Below are positions 43,672-51,981 of a stretch of DNA of 64,000 nucleotides, one piece after another. The translations under genes were made by a program, and so were the position numbers. The stretch spans positions 1,746,666 to 1,810,665 of the forward strand of contig NZ_LFMD02000002.1 of assembly GCF_015776785.2 (NCBI RefSeq), read 5' to 3'. Position 1 is the stretch's first letter. Every line of letters begins with the position of its first letter. Source of the stretch: Kitasatospora sp. SUK 42 (lineage in GTDB: Bacteria > Actinomycetota > Actinomycetes > Streptomycetales > Streptomycetaceae). The notes under the pieces are model-generated. The model was not told the DNA's origin, made no database searches, and worked only from the letters and a program-made list of their open reading frames with translations.

Positions 43672-45867
43672 TCAGTGCTGCGAGCCGGACGGGGTGGTGG
43701 ACGGCGAGCCCGTGCCGGTCCCGGCCTTGCCCGGGTCGGACCTGGGTGCCGGGTCCGGGATGTCGGCCATCGGCAGGGACTGCTTGGGCGCGCCCCGCAG
43801 GGCCTGGTTCATGGCGTCCCGCCAGATCGGTCCGGGGCCGTCGGCGCCGAACACCTCGGTGTGGTACTTCCCGTTGATGGTGATGTCGCGCATCTCGACC
43901 CCGCCGGCCGGGCCGCCGAGCCAGACGGCGGTGGCGAGCTGCGGGGTGTAGCCGTTGAACCAGGCGGCTCGCTTGCGGTCCGAGGTGCCGGTCTTGCCGG
44001 CGATCTGCCGGTTGTCCTCCAGGTTGAGCGCAGCACCGGTGCCGCTGTTCTCGGTCACGCCGTTCAGGACGGTGTTCAGCGCCTGTGCCGTCTTCTCGGA
44101 GAAGGCCTTCTCGCAGTGGCCGGCCGGGACGGGGACGTCCTTGCCCTCCACCGTGGTGATCTTGTTGATGGCGATCGGGGAGCAGTACGTCCCTTCGGCG
44201 GCGAAGGTCGCGTAGACGTTGGCCATGGTCAGCGGGCTCATCTCCTCCACCCCCAGGGCCATCGCGGGGACCTCTTCCAGGGGCTTGCCGCTGGCCTTGG
44301 TGGTGATGCCGAGCTTGTTGGCCATCTGCTTGACCGCGCAGAGGCCGATCTCCTGCTCCATCTGCACGAAGTAGGTGTTGACCGAGAGGGCCATGGCCTC
44401 CTTCAGCTGGTAGGGGCCCTTTTCTCTCGCGGATTCGTTGGGCACCACCGTCTTGGGCCTGCCCTCGTTCTTCCAGGTCCCCTCGCAGGTCGTCATCGTC
44501 GGGTACTCAAGCGAGTTCGGGGACGAGTACTCCTGGGTCGGCGACAGGCCCGCCTCCAGTGCCGCGGCCGCGACGATCGGCTTGAACGTGGAACCGGGCT
44601 GGAAGCCGTTGCCGCCGCCCATCGCCGCGTCGACGTTGAGGTTGACGACGGTCTGGTTCTTCTCCTTCACCAGACCGTAGGGGCGGGTCTGGGCCATGGC
44701 GAGGATCTTGCCGGTGCCGGGCTCGACCATGGTGGCGGCGGCGGAGACGGTGTCGGTGACCCGCACCTTGCTGCTCACCGCGTCCTGGGCGGCGGCCTGC
44801 TTGTCCGGGTCCAGCGTGGTGTAGATGTTCAGGCCGCCGGTGTTCCAGAGCTTCTTCCGCTCCTCGGCGCTCTTGCCGAAGGCCGGATCCTGCTTGACGA
44901 CGTGGCGGACGTAGTCGCAGAAGAAGCCCATGCCGGCCTTGGCGGTGATGCAACCGTTCTGCGGATCGCGGTAGTTGAGGCCGAGCGGCGCGGCCTTGGC
45001 CTCCTTGGCCTGGTCCGCGGTGATGTGCTTGTTCTCCAGCATCTTGTCGATGACGGTGTCCCGGCGCTTCTGGGCGGCCACCGGGTGAAGCTTCGGGTCG
45101 TACTGGGACGGGTTCTGCACCAGCCCGGCGAGGGTGGCGGCCTCGGCGATGGTCAGGTCCTTGTTGTTCTTGCCGAAGTAGCGCTGGGACGCGGCCTCCA
45201 CGCCGTAGGCGCCGTTCCCGTAGAAGGTGATGTTGAGGTAGTTGGTGAGGATCTGGTCCTTCGGCAGCTCCTCCTCCAGCTTGATCGCGACCTTGAGCTC
45301 CTGGATCTTGCGGCCCAGGGTCTTGCGCTGGGCCTCCAGGACGGCGTCGTGGTCGTCCCCGGCGTTCTCCACGTTGACGTTCTTCACGTACTGCTGGGTC
45401 AGCGTGGAGGCACCCTGCGAGGCGGTACCGCTCTCCGCGTTCTTGCCGACCGCGCGCAGGATGCCCTTGAGGTCGACGGCGCCGTGCTCGTAGAACCGGG
45501 CGTCCTCGATGTCCACCTGGGCCTGCCGCATGAACGGCGACATCTGGTCGGCGGTGAGGACGGTGCGGTCGCGCTCGTAGACCTTGGCGATCAGGCCGCC
45601 CTTGGCGTCGAAGATCTGGGTGGCCTGGGTGAGCGGCGGGGTCTTGAAGTCGTCGGGGATGTCGTCGAAGCCCTCCGCCGTCCCCTTGGCCGCCAGCCCG
45701 ATGCCACCGGCGGCGGGCAGGGCGACGCCCGCCAGCAGCACACCGGACACGACGCTCACACCCAGGAAGGTCGCACCGAAGCGGGCCAGCCGAAGCGGCG
45801 TGCTGCGGGCCGGGCGGGGATCCGCGTCATCGGAGGAATTCCGTATCGGAGGGAGATTCGATTCCAT
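43672..45867 (-). CDS. Class A penicillin-binding protein (transglycosylase/transpeptidase)
   Basis: A 731-residue membrane-anchored cell-wall synthase. After a cytoplasmic N-terminus and one membrane helix near residues 28-55 comes a GT51 glycosyltransferase domain with EDARFYEHGAVD and GASTLTQQYVKN motifs (about 80-260). The transpeptidase domain follows (about 340-690), with the active serine in GSTFKPI, the SVN motif and KTGTS near residue 640. The C-terminal tail is Thr/Ser/Gly/Pro-rich. It polymerises and crosslinks peptidoglycan. Monocistronic; convergent with the VOC gene. Confidence 0.95.
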   Translation of the reverse strand: MESNLPPIRNSSDDADPRPARSTPLRLARFGATFLGVSVVSGVLLAGVALPAAGGIGLAAKGTAEGFDDIPDDFKTPPLTQATQIFDAKGGLIAKVYERDRTVLTADQMSPFMRQAQVDIEDARFYEHGAVDLKGILRAVGKNAESGTASQGASTLTQQYVKNVNVENAGDDHDAVLEAQRKTLGRKIQELKVAIKLEEELPKDQILTNYLNITFYGNGAYGVEAASQRYFGKNNKDLTIAEAATLAGLVQNPSQYDPKLHPVAAQKRRDTVIDKMLENKHITADQAKEAKAAPLGLNYRDPQNGCITAKAGMGFFCDYVRHVVKQDPAFGKSAEERKKLWNTGGLNIYTTLDPDKQAAAQDAVSSKVRVTDTVSAAATMVEPGTGKILAMAQTRPYGLVKEKNQTVVNLNVDAAMGGGNGFQPGSTFKPIVAAAALEAGLSPTQEYSSPNSLEYPTMTTCEGTWKNEGRPKTVVPNESAREKGPYQLKEAMALSVNTYFVQMEQEIGLCAVKQMANKLGITTKASGKPLEEVPAMALGVEEMSPLTMANVYATFAAEGTYCSPIAINKITTVEGKDVPVPAGHCEKAFSEKTAQALNTVLNGVTENSGTGAALNLEDNRQIAGKTGTSDRKRAAWFNGYTPQLATAVWLGGPAGGVEMRDITINGKYHTEVFGADGPGPIWRDAMNQALRGAPKQSLPMADIPDPAPRSDPGKAGTGTGSPSTTPSGSQH

Positions 45868-46231
45868 CCCGGAATGCTAACTCCCAACCACCGCTGGTCG
45901 AACGGTTTTTCGTGCGCGACTGTCACGGCCGTGCAACAGATGATTGAGTTGACTTCGAAGAGACAAATTGCATACGAACTTCATGGGCGTGGCAAAATTC
46001 GGCGGTTTGCACTCGAATCGCATCACCCCGCGTGCGGCACCCCTCCCTCCCCGTGGCCCTGACATCAGTTAGATGCCGCGAGCGGGGCGAAAGGTTGCTC
46101 GCGTCCGGACGATCCGGCCCGCCGGCGCGTGCAACTGGGGCCGCACCAGAGCCCGTTCGTCCCGGTCGTACCTTCGTTCGGCGTACGCTCGACCTGTCCA
46201 TCGAACGGGGCTGGCGCCGAGAGGGGCGAGT
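45868..46231. other. Gene-free, GC-poor intergenic region upstream of the PBP and lipB genes
   Basis: The segment 45900-46020 is close to 50% GC, far below its surroundings, as expected for divergent promoters. On the plus strand TTGACT (45949-45954) and TACGAA (45973-45978) are 18 bases apart and could drive lipB, leaving a leader of about 250 bases. I see no riboswitch or small gene in 46020-46231. Confidence 0.4.
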
Positions 46232-46873
46232 GTGAGCGAGCGCGGGCTGGAACGGGTCGACCTGGGAGAGATCCCCTACACCGAAGCGGTTGAGGAGATG
46301 GGCACCTGGGTCCGACAGCGCCAGGAGGGGTTGATCGCGGATCGACTGGTGCTGCTCAGCCATCCTCCGGTGATCACCTACAGCGCACGGACACCGCGTC
46401 ATGAGCTGCCCGTGCAGGGCGGGATACCCCTGGTTGAGGTGGACAGGGGTGGCCAGGCGACCTACCACGGACCGGGGCAGCTGATCGGCTACCTGGTGAT
46501 GAACCTCCGTGAGCGCGGCCCGGGGGATGTCGTGCACTGGCTGGAGCAGGGGTTGATCGATGCCCTGGACTCGCTGGGCCTGGAGGCCGTTCGGCGCGAC
46601 ACCCCGCCCAGGGCGCAGAGCCTGGTCGGGGTCTGGACGCCGGAGCACAGGAAGGTCGCCTCGATCGGCATGAGGATTCGCGGTGGCGTGACGAGCCACG
46701 GGTTCGCCCTGAACGTCGCACCGGACCTGGCGGAGTTCTCGGCCTTCACGGCCTGCGGGCTGCCCGAGGTGGAGATGACCTCACTCGCGGAGATGGCTGC
46801 CGCTGCGGGCCGACCCGCCCCTGGCGAGGTGGCGGTGCGGGAGGCTGTGGCCGCCGCGCTCGGGGCGGTCTGA
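46232..46873 (+). CDS. lipB: Octanoyl-[acyl-carrier-protein]-protein N-octanoyltransferase LipB
   Basis: A 213-residue cytoplasmic enzyme that transfers octanoate from ACP to lipoyl domains, the first step of protein lipoylation. The catalytic residues are both present: lysine in KVASIGMRIR near residue 150 and cysteine in FTACGLPEV near residue 174. The RGGQATYHGPGQLIGY signature lies near 70. The GTG start at 46232 follows GAGAGG. The usual neighbour lipA is absent, so either lipA is elsewhere or this is a second LipB. A strong hairpin follows. Confidence 0.92.
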   Translation: MSERGLERVDLGEIPYTEAVEEMGTWVRQRQEGLIADRLVLLSHPPVITYSARTPRHELPVQGGIPLVEVDRGGQATYHGPGQLIGYLVMNLRERGPGDVVHWLEQGLIDALDSLGLEAVRRDTPPRAQSLVGVWTPEHRKVASIGMRIRGGVTSHGFALNVAPDLAEFSAFTACGLPEVEMTSLAEMAAAAGRPAPGEVAVREAVAAALGAV

Positions 46874-46878
46874 TGCCA

Positions 46879-46913
46879 CCGGCGGCCCCTTGCGAGCAGC
46901 AAGGGGCCGCCGG
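46879..46913. terminator. Bidirectional terminator between lipB and the DUF397 gene
   Basis: A perfect 15-base stem (46879-46893 with 46899-46913) and a 5-base loop start 5 bases after the lipB stop codon and end 9 bases before the DUF397 gene stop. Confidence 0.82.
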
Positions 46914-46922
46914 GAGAGTTCG

Positions 46923-47123
46923 CTAGGAGTTGGTGGTGAGGTGGTCGAACTCGCCGGCCCTGGCGCCCTGGAGAAACGCCGCGAACTTGACGGGCGTGGT
47001 GCGGACGATCACGTCGCCATCGTCGGACTCACGGAGTTCGACCGCTCCATCGACAACACGGACCTCGACGCATTCGGAGTTCGCAGCCGAGTAACTGGAC
47101 TTCTGCCAGGTGGAGTTAGGCAT
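46923..47123 (-). CDS. DUF397 domain protein
   Basis: A 66-residue protein with the complete DUF397 pattern: WQKSSYSAANSECVEVRVVDG, then VELRESDDG and TPVKFAAFLQGARAGEFD. Such proteins are encoded next to XRE/DUF5753 regulators in Streptomyces, where the pair is linked to developmental control (the bldB/whiJ/abaA type systems). Here the ATG at 47123 overlaps the stop of the neighbouring DUF5753 remnant by 8 bases (ATGCCTAA), the normal spacing. The partner has lost its DNA-binding half, so this gene is likely orphaned. Confidence 0.88.
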   Translation of the reverse strand: MPNSTWQKSSYSAANSECVEVRVVDGAVELRESDDGDVIVRTTPVKFAAFLQGARAGEFDHLTTNS

Positions 47124-47423
47124 TTTTGCTTTCCATATCCTTCTTGATGGATTGAATGAACTCCCGGGACTCCTCCTCCGAGAGAGCCGCTGAATCGATC
47201 CGGTTGAGCAGGGAGCGAAACTGGGCAGTGTGAGCCGGTGCGTCGTAGAGCACACTGTCCAGGCCTGAATCCATCTGCGCTGTGTCGAGCTCAGGAACTG
47301 GGCCCTCGACATACGTGAAGTTCTCGTGGTTGACCGGAAGCGTATCCACATCGAACAGCACGACTCGGATCGAGATGGTCGACCGCTCGGAGCCCTCGAT
47401 GAGGCTACCCAGCAGCGCGGCAT
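47116..47423 (-). pseudogene. C-terminal remnant of an XRE/DUF5753 regulator
   Basis: About 100 codons remain, from AALLGSLIEGSERSTISIRVVLFD to the end at EESREFIQSIKKDMESKNA. This matches the last third of DUF5753 proteins, including the strand before the VEGP-region and the closing ALSEEESREFI helix. The helix-turn-helix and the first 170 residues are missing; upstream of about 47423 the sequence belongs to an unrelated gene on the opposite strand. The overlap with DUF397 is intact, so the truncation happened from the 5' side. Confidence 0.72.
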
Positions 47424-47577
47424 TCCCTACGGACTCCTCTGGGGCTCCGCCTCCCCCGGCGAGACCACGCTCGACGGGCGGCTCCTGATCGACTTCGGGA
47501 ACGCTCCCGTCAGCACCTTGATCAACCTCCTCCACCTGCTCCGCGACCTGGAGAGGGACGAGGCGTGGCACCGGTGA
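47419..47577 (+). pseudogene. 3' remnant of an unidentified plus-strand gene
   Basis: Fifty-two codons in frame with strong G/C third-position bias, ending in TGA at 47577 (GLLWGSASPGETTLDG, LLIDFGNAPVSTLINLL, DLERDEAWHR). No start or domain is present; the frame upstream of 47419 is the antisense of the DUF5753 remnant. The breakpoint between the two remnants is therefore near 47415-47425. The hairpin at 47618-47649 would be its original terminator. The family is not recognised. Confidence 0.5.
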
Positions 47578-47617
47578 CCTTCTTGATCGGCATCGACGAC
47601 CGCCACTGAACACGCGA

Positions 47618-47649
47618 AGGCCCTCGCCCACTCGGGAGGGCGAGGGCCT
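47618..47649. terminator. Hairpin terminator between gene remnant and DUF5666-like gene
   Basis: A perfect 12-base stem (AGGCCCTCGCCC at 47618-47629, complement at 47638-47649) with an 8-base loop. It can serve both the plus-strand remnant and the minus-strand operon ending at 47677. Confidence 0.75.
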
Positions 47650-47676
47650 CGCGGTCGTCCGACCTGCTTCCGGGGG

Positions 47677-48309
47677 TCAGCCGCCGGACGAGTTTCGGGG
47701 GGCACCGCCGCCGAAGCCACCGCCACCGCCACCGCCACCGCCACCGCCGAACCCGCCGCCAGCGGCGGCGCCTTCGACGAGCTGGGTGGCGTTGTAGCCG
47801 CCACTGGAGTCCGGTGTGCCGACAACCGTCACGCTCTGCCCCGGCTGGAGGTCGGCGACCTTGCCTTCCTTGTTGAGCTGGACCTTGGTGGAGTCACCCG
47901 TGGTGACCTTGATGGTGTTGCCGTTGGCGTCCGTCAGGTACACCGTGTTGCCGTCCACCGCCTTGACCGTCCCCCGTGCGAAGCCGGCCTGCCCGGCGCC
48001 CTGGCCCTGGCCCTGGCCCTGGCCACCCCGCCGACCGGCGTTCTGCCCGTACCCCCCAGCAGCCGGAGCCGCCGAAGCCCGCGCGGACTTGCCCGTCGCC
48101 CCACTGCTCCCGTGGTTCTGCTGGAACCACACCCCGCCCGCGAACGCCCCCGTGGCGATCACCCCGCCCGCGAGCACCAGGCTCAGCCAGGGCAGCTTCC
48201 GCCGTGGCGGCGCCGCCAGTTCGGCGCTGACGTCCCGCGCGTCCGGCGGGGTGGAGAGGAGGGCCACCTGGGCGGCATGGGTGTCGACCGTGGCGATCTC
48301 GTGGCTCAT
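47677..48309 (-). CDS. Membrane-anchored DUF5666-like protein, last gene of a MacB-type operon
   Basis: A 210-residue protein. A cytoplasmic N-terminus of about 38 residues precedes a membrane helix (LSLVLAGGVIATGAFAGGVWF), then a Gly/Gln linker with GQ repeats. A small beta domain follows (GTVKAVDGNTVYLTDANGNTIKV, then LQPGQSVTVVG) that resembles DUF5666 OB-like folds, ending in a Gly-rich tail. It begins 9 bases after the permease stop, so it belongs to the export operon. The extracytoplasmic OB-like domain may bind the exported product or the adaptor protein. Confidence 0.78.
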   Translation of the reverse strand: MSHEIATVDTHAAQVALLSTPPDARDVSAELAAPPRRKLPWLSLVLAGGVIATGAFAGGVWFQQNHGSSGATGKSARASAAPAAGGYGQNAGRRGGQGQGQGQGAGQAGFARGTVKAVDGNTVYLTDANGNTIKVTTGDSTKVQLNKEGKVADLQPGQSVTVVGTPDSSGGYNATQLVEGAAAGGGFGGGGGGGGGGGFGGGAPRNSSGG

Positions 48310-48318
48310 GAGGTCCTC

Positions 48319-49530
48319 CTACTCGTGCCGCAGGGCGTCGATCGGCCGCAGCGACGCGGCCCGGTTGGCGGGGTAGCTGCCGAAGAACAGCCCGATGGCG
48401 ACGGCGATGCCGAACGCGCCGAGCACCGACTCGGGGATCACCACCGGCTTGATGCCGACGATGCTGAAGTGCGAGCCGATCAGCCCGGCCGCCACGCCCA
48501 GCCCCGCGCCGATCACCGACAGCAGGGTGGACTCGGTCAGGAACTGCCCGAGGATCACCGCACGAGGCGCGCCGAGCGCCTTGCGGATGCCGATCTCCCT
48601 GGTCCGCTCGGTGACCGTCACCAGCATGATGTTGGTGATCCCGATCCCGCCGACCAGCAGCGAGATCGCCGCCACCGCTCCCAGCAGCACCGTGAAGGTC
48701 TTGGTGGTGCTCTCCCTCGCCGTGAGCAGCGAGGCCTGGTTGGTGATCCGGAAGTCGGCCTTGCTCGGGTCGGCGATCGCGTGGGTGCCGAGCAGCACCC
48801 GGGTGATCTCGGCCTGCGCCGCCGTGGTCGTGTCCGCGGAGGCGGCCTGCACCAGGATCTGGTTGACCGGCCCGAAGCCGGTGAACGCGTTCTGGACCGT
48901 CGGCAGCGGTGCGATCACCACATCATCGGGATCCGTGAATCCGCTGCCGCCCTTGGCCTGGAGCACGCCGACCACCGTGAACGGCGTACCGCCCAGCACG
49001 ATCTTCTTGCCGACCGGATCCTCGGTGTCGAACAGCTGCTTGGCCGTCGTCGCACCGAGCACCGCGACCTTCCGCGAGCCCAGCACGTCGTCGTCCGTGA
49101 AGTACTCGCCGTGCGCCACCTTCTGGTTGGCGGTCTCGAAGTACGCCGGGTACGTGCCGACGATCGACCCCGGGCTGTACGAGATGTTCCCGTACAGCGC
49201 CGTGCCGCTCGTCGTGACGACGGGCGCCACCGACTTGATCGCCGAGGAGTCCCCGTCGCTCGCCAGCGCCTTGGCGTCGGCGACCGTCAGCTTCTTCACC
49301 GAGGAGGTGGCCCGCGAGCCACCGGCCGCCGAACCGGCGCTCACCGTCAGCGAGTTGGTGCCCAGCGAGGTGATCGAGTCCTTCACCGCCTGCGAGGAGC
49401 CGTTGCCCACCGCCAGCAGCAGGATCACCGAGGCCACACCGATCAGCACCCCCAGCATGGTGAGCGCCGAACGCACCTTGTTGGCCGCGAGCCCGCCCAC
49501 CGCGAAACGGAGCGTCTGCCAGAGGATCAC
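48319..49530 (-). CDS. MacB-type ABC transporter permease (FtsX-like)
   Basis: A 403-residue membrane protein: one N-terminal helix (VRSALTMLGVLIGVASVILLLAVG), a large extracytoplasmic MacB_PCD domain (about 45-270, with SITSLGTNSLTV and RKVAVLGATTAKQLF), then three helices forming the FtsX core (GAVAAISLLVGGIGITNIMLVTVTERTREIGIRKALGA). MacB proteins work by mechanotransmission with an adaptor protein. The GTG at 49530 overlaps the TGA of the ATPase gene (GTGA). The usual fused ATPase is encoded separately here, as in most actinomycetes. Confidence 0.9.
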   Translation of the reverse strand: MILWQTLRFAVGGLAANKVRSALTMLGVLIGVASVILLLAVGNGSSQAVKDSITSLGTNSLTVSAGSAAGGSRATSSVKKLTVADAKALASDGDSSAIKSVAPVVTTSGTALYGNISYSPGSIVGTYPAYFETANQKVAHGEYFTDDDVLGSRKVAVLGATTAKQLFDTEDPVGKKIVLGGTPFTVVGVLQAKGGSGFTDPDDVVIAPLPTVQNAFTGFGPVNQILVQAASADTTTAAQAEITRVLLGTHAIADPSKADFRITNQASLLTARESTTKTFTVLLGAVAAISLLVGGIGITNIMLVTVTERTREIGIRKALGAPRAVILGQFLTESTLLSVIGAGLGVAAGLIGSHFSIVGIKPVVIPESVLGAFGIAVAIGLFFGSYPANRAASLRPIDALRHE

Positions 49531-50330
49531 GCCCGCACCTCCGCCTCGTACAGGAAGGGCGGCGGCCCGTCCACCGGCGCCTGCCGGACGTCGTCGACGA
49601 TCTGCCCGTCGACCAGCCGCAGCACCCGCTTGGCATGCCGGGCGACCTCGTCCTCGTGGGTGATCAGCACGACGGTGCGGCCGGTGGCGTTGAGCCCGTC
49701 GATCAGGGCCAGCACCTCCTCCGTCGACCGGCTGTCCAGGTTGCCGGTCGGCTCGTCCGCGAGCAGCAGCGCCGGCGCCGTCACCAGCGCCCGCGCCACC
49801 GCGACGCGCTGCTGCTGGCCGCCGGAGAGCTCGTTGGGCTTGTGGCCGGCCCGCTCGGCGAGGCCGACCAGCGACAACGCGGCCATCGCCCGACGGCGCC
49901 GCTCGGCGGTCCGGACCCCCGCGTAGGCCAGCGGCAGTTCGACCTGGGCGAGGGCGGTGGTGCGCGGGATCAGGTTGAAGGACTGGAAGACGAAGCCGAT
50001 CTTGCGGTTGCGCACCAGCGAGAGCTGCTGCTCGTCGAGGTGCCCGACGTCGATGCCGTCCAGCAGGTAGCGGCCGGAGGTCGGGACGTCCAGGCAGCCG
50101 AGGATGTTCATCAGGGTGGACTTGCCGGAGCCCGAACTGCCCATCACGGCGACGTAGTCGCCCTGTTCGATGTCCAGGCCGACGCCGGCCGGCCCGCCGG
50201 TCTCCGGGTCGTCCGGGCCGCGCAGCGCGTGCACGGTGGCGTCGCCGTGCCCGTACGACTTGGTGAGCCGGCGGATCCGGATCACCGGTACGGGGTGCGC
50301 GGGGACGCGGTTGTCGATGACGTGACGCAT
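49527..50330 (-). CDS. MacB/LolD-type ABC transporter ATPase
   Basis: A 267-residue ATPase with Walker A GSSGSGKST near residue 50, Q-loop FVFQSFNLIPRTTALAQVELPL (the LolD/MacB Phe-Asn-Leu signature), [16 protein letters not shown] and LLADEPTGNLDS. It pairs with the permease whose GTG overlaps its stop codon. The ATG at 50330 lies two bases after the adaptor gene stop. The insertion PDDPETGGPAGVGLDIEQ near the N-terminus is a low-complexity extension. Confidence 0.92.
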   Translation of the reverse strand: MRHVIDNRVPAHPVPVIRIRRLTKSYGHGDATVHALRGPDDPETGGPAGVGLDIEQGDYVAVMGSSGSGKSTLMNILGCLDVPTSGRYLLDGIDVGHLDEQQLSLVRNRKIGFVFQSFNLIPRTTALAQVELPLAYAGVRTAERRRRAMAALSLVGLAERAGHKPNELSGGQQQRVAVARALVTAPALLLADEPTGNLDSRSTEEVLALIDGLNATGRTVVLITHEDEVARHAKRVLRLVDGQIVDDVRQAPVDGPPPFLYEAEVRA

Positions 50331-50332
50331 GC

Positions 50333-51715
50333 TCAGCCCTTACCGCCCCGGCCGCCGCCACCACCGGCGCCACCCCCGCCGGGGATGCCCATGGAACCGC
50401 CGCCGCCCGTGCCCCGGCCGCCGGCGCCACCCAGGCCCGGGAAGGAGCCGTTCGGGAAGCCGTTGCCGCCGCTGGTGCTGGGCAGTTCGACCTTGTCGCC
50501 CTCCTTCAGCCCGGAGGTCACCTGCACCGTGCTGTCGCCCTCGACGCCGACCGTGACGTTGACCCGCTCGGTGCTGCCGTCCTCGTGCACCACCGTCGCC
50601 GTCCGGCTGCTGCCGGTGCCCGACAGGGCCGAGGTGGGCAGCGACAGCGCGTTGTCGGCCTCACCGGTGATCACCTGGACGGTCGCGCTGAGGCCGGTGC
50701 GCAGCGTGCTGGTGTCGCCGCCCAACTGGAGCGTGGCCGCGTACTGGACGGCGGAGGAGCCTGCGCCGCCGCCGGAGGAACCGCTGACCGGCAGCGAACT
50801 GACCGACAGGACGGTCGCGTTGAGCTTGGTGTCGGACTGCGCGTTCAGGGTGACCGTCGCCGCCTCGCCCTTCTTCAGCTTGAGCGAGTCGAGCTCGGAG
50901 AAGTCCGCGGTGACCTGCATCCCGGTCGGGTTGGTCAGCACGATGAAGCCGCTCGGCGAACCGGAACTCCCGCTCGTGCCCGTCGACTTGGTCGATGCCG
51001 AGGACGAGGACGAGGAGCCGCCCGCCCCGACGGTGTCGCCGACCTTCGCGGAGACCGAGGCGACCGTCCCGTCCACCGAGGCGGTCAGGGTGGTGCCGGC
51101 CAGCGCCTGCTGGGCGTTGGTGAGGTTGGTCTGCGCGGTGGCGACCTGCTGCTGGGCCTGGGCCACGGCCGCGTCGTCGACCTTGGTGGTGGTGACGGTG
51201 GTGGTCTGCGGAGCGGGCGTGCTGCTCCCGCCCGCCCCGCGACCTCCGCCACCGCCGGTGCCACTGCCCCCGCTGCCACCGGTCGGGTCGGTGGCGGGCA
51301 GCGGCTCGGTGGTCGTCGTGGTGACCCCGGCCTGCGCCTTGGTGAGGTTGGCGTTGGCCGTGGTGAGGGCCGCCTGGGCCGCGTCCACCTGCTGCTGGGC
51401 CGCCGTGGTGTCGACGGTCGCGAGCACCTGCCCCTTCTTGACGGCGTCCCCCACCGCGACCTTGACCGCGGTGAGCCGCCCGCCGGTGGCGAAGTCCTGG
51501 GCCGCGTCGGTCGGCGAGACCAGGGTGCCGGTTCCGGACACGGTGGCCAGGACCGTGCCCTTGGCCACCGTCGCGGTACGGGCGGCCGGCTTGGCGGCGG
51601 CCGAGCCGCCGCTGCCGTCGACCGTCGCGTACACCAGGGCGGCACCGCCCAGCAGGGCCACGCCGAGCGCGGAGTTGACGAGGACGGCGCCTCGCCGCCG
51701 TGGGAGCACCTTCAT
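50333..51715 (-). CDS. HlyD/MacA-type membrane-fusion (adaptor) protein
   Basis: A 460-residue exported adaptor. N-terminal membrane segment (residues 12-34), a lipoyl-like half-domain (KGTVLATVSGTGTLVSPTDAAQDFATGG), a helical hairpin with coiled-coil potential (about 120-240, interrupted by a Gly/Ser/Thr-rich insertion near 160-185), the second lipoyl half (LTASVDGTVASVSAKVGDTVG), a beta-barrel, and a Gly-rich C-terminus. In Gram-positives this type lacks an outer-membrane partner and feeds a MacB permease. It is the first gene of the four-gene operon; its own promoter must lie in 51716-51912. Confidence 0.9.
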   Translation of the reverse strand: MKVLPRRRGAVLVNSALGVALLGGAALVYATVDGSGGSAAAKPAARTATVAKGTVLATVSGTGTLVSPTDAAQDFATGGRLTAVKVAVGDAVKKGQVLATVDTTAAQQQVDAAQAALTTANANLTKAQAGVTTTTTEPLPATDPTGGSGGSGTGGGGGRGAGGSSTPAPQTTTVTTTKVDDAAVAQAQQQVATAQTNLTNAQQALAGTTLTASVDGTVASVSAKVGDTVGAGGSSSSSSASTKSTGTSGSSGSPSGFIVLTNPTGMQVTADFSELDSLKLKKGEAATVTLNAQSDTKLNATVLSVSSLPVSGSSGGGAGSSAVQYAATLQLGGDTSTLRTGLSATVQVITGEADNALSLPTSALSGTGSSRTATVVHEDGSTERVNVTVGVEGDSTVQVTSGLKEGDKVELPSTSGGNGFPNGSFPGLGGAGGRGTGGGGSMGIPGGGGAGGGGGRGGKG

Positions 51716-51912
51716 GGCGGACAGCTTCCCGGGGAGCTCTTGCGGAGCCCTGGGCACGGGCTGGGAGAAGACTGACCGGCCGCATCCGGGCATTGCGGAC
51801 ACAACGGTCAGTTCGTACGGTCGCCTTGGCCGCGGCGTGGCCGTTCGTTGGCGGAACTCCCAGCCACCTCCCAGCAATGCACAGCCATCCGGGAGGCGGC
51901 GGGGCGGGAAAG

Positions 51913-51951
51913 CCGCAGGGGCGCACCCCGTACGGGAGTGCGCCCCTGCGG
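51913..51951. terminator. Hairpin terminator after hisC
   Basis: A perfect 13-base stem (51913-51925 with 51939-51951) encloses a loop containing a second GTAC-centred pairing. It begins 31 bases beyond the hisC stop codon on the minus strand. Confidence 0.75.
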
Positions 51952-51981
51952 AAGGAACGAACCTCGGCGCCCTGGCGGCCC

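Noticed and set aside
46073..46231. Longer LipB with a 53-codon N-terminal extension
   Set aside because: The extension is Arg/Pro-rich without homology, and the GTG at 46232 has a ribosome-binding site and matches the family start.
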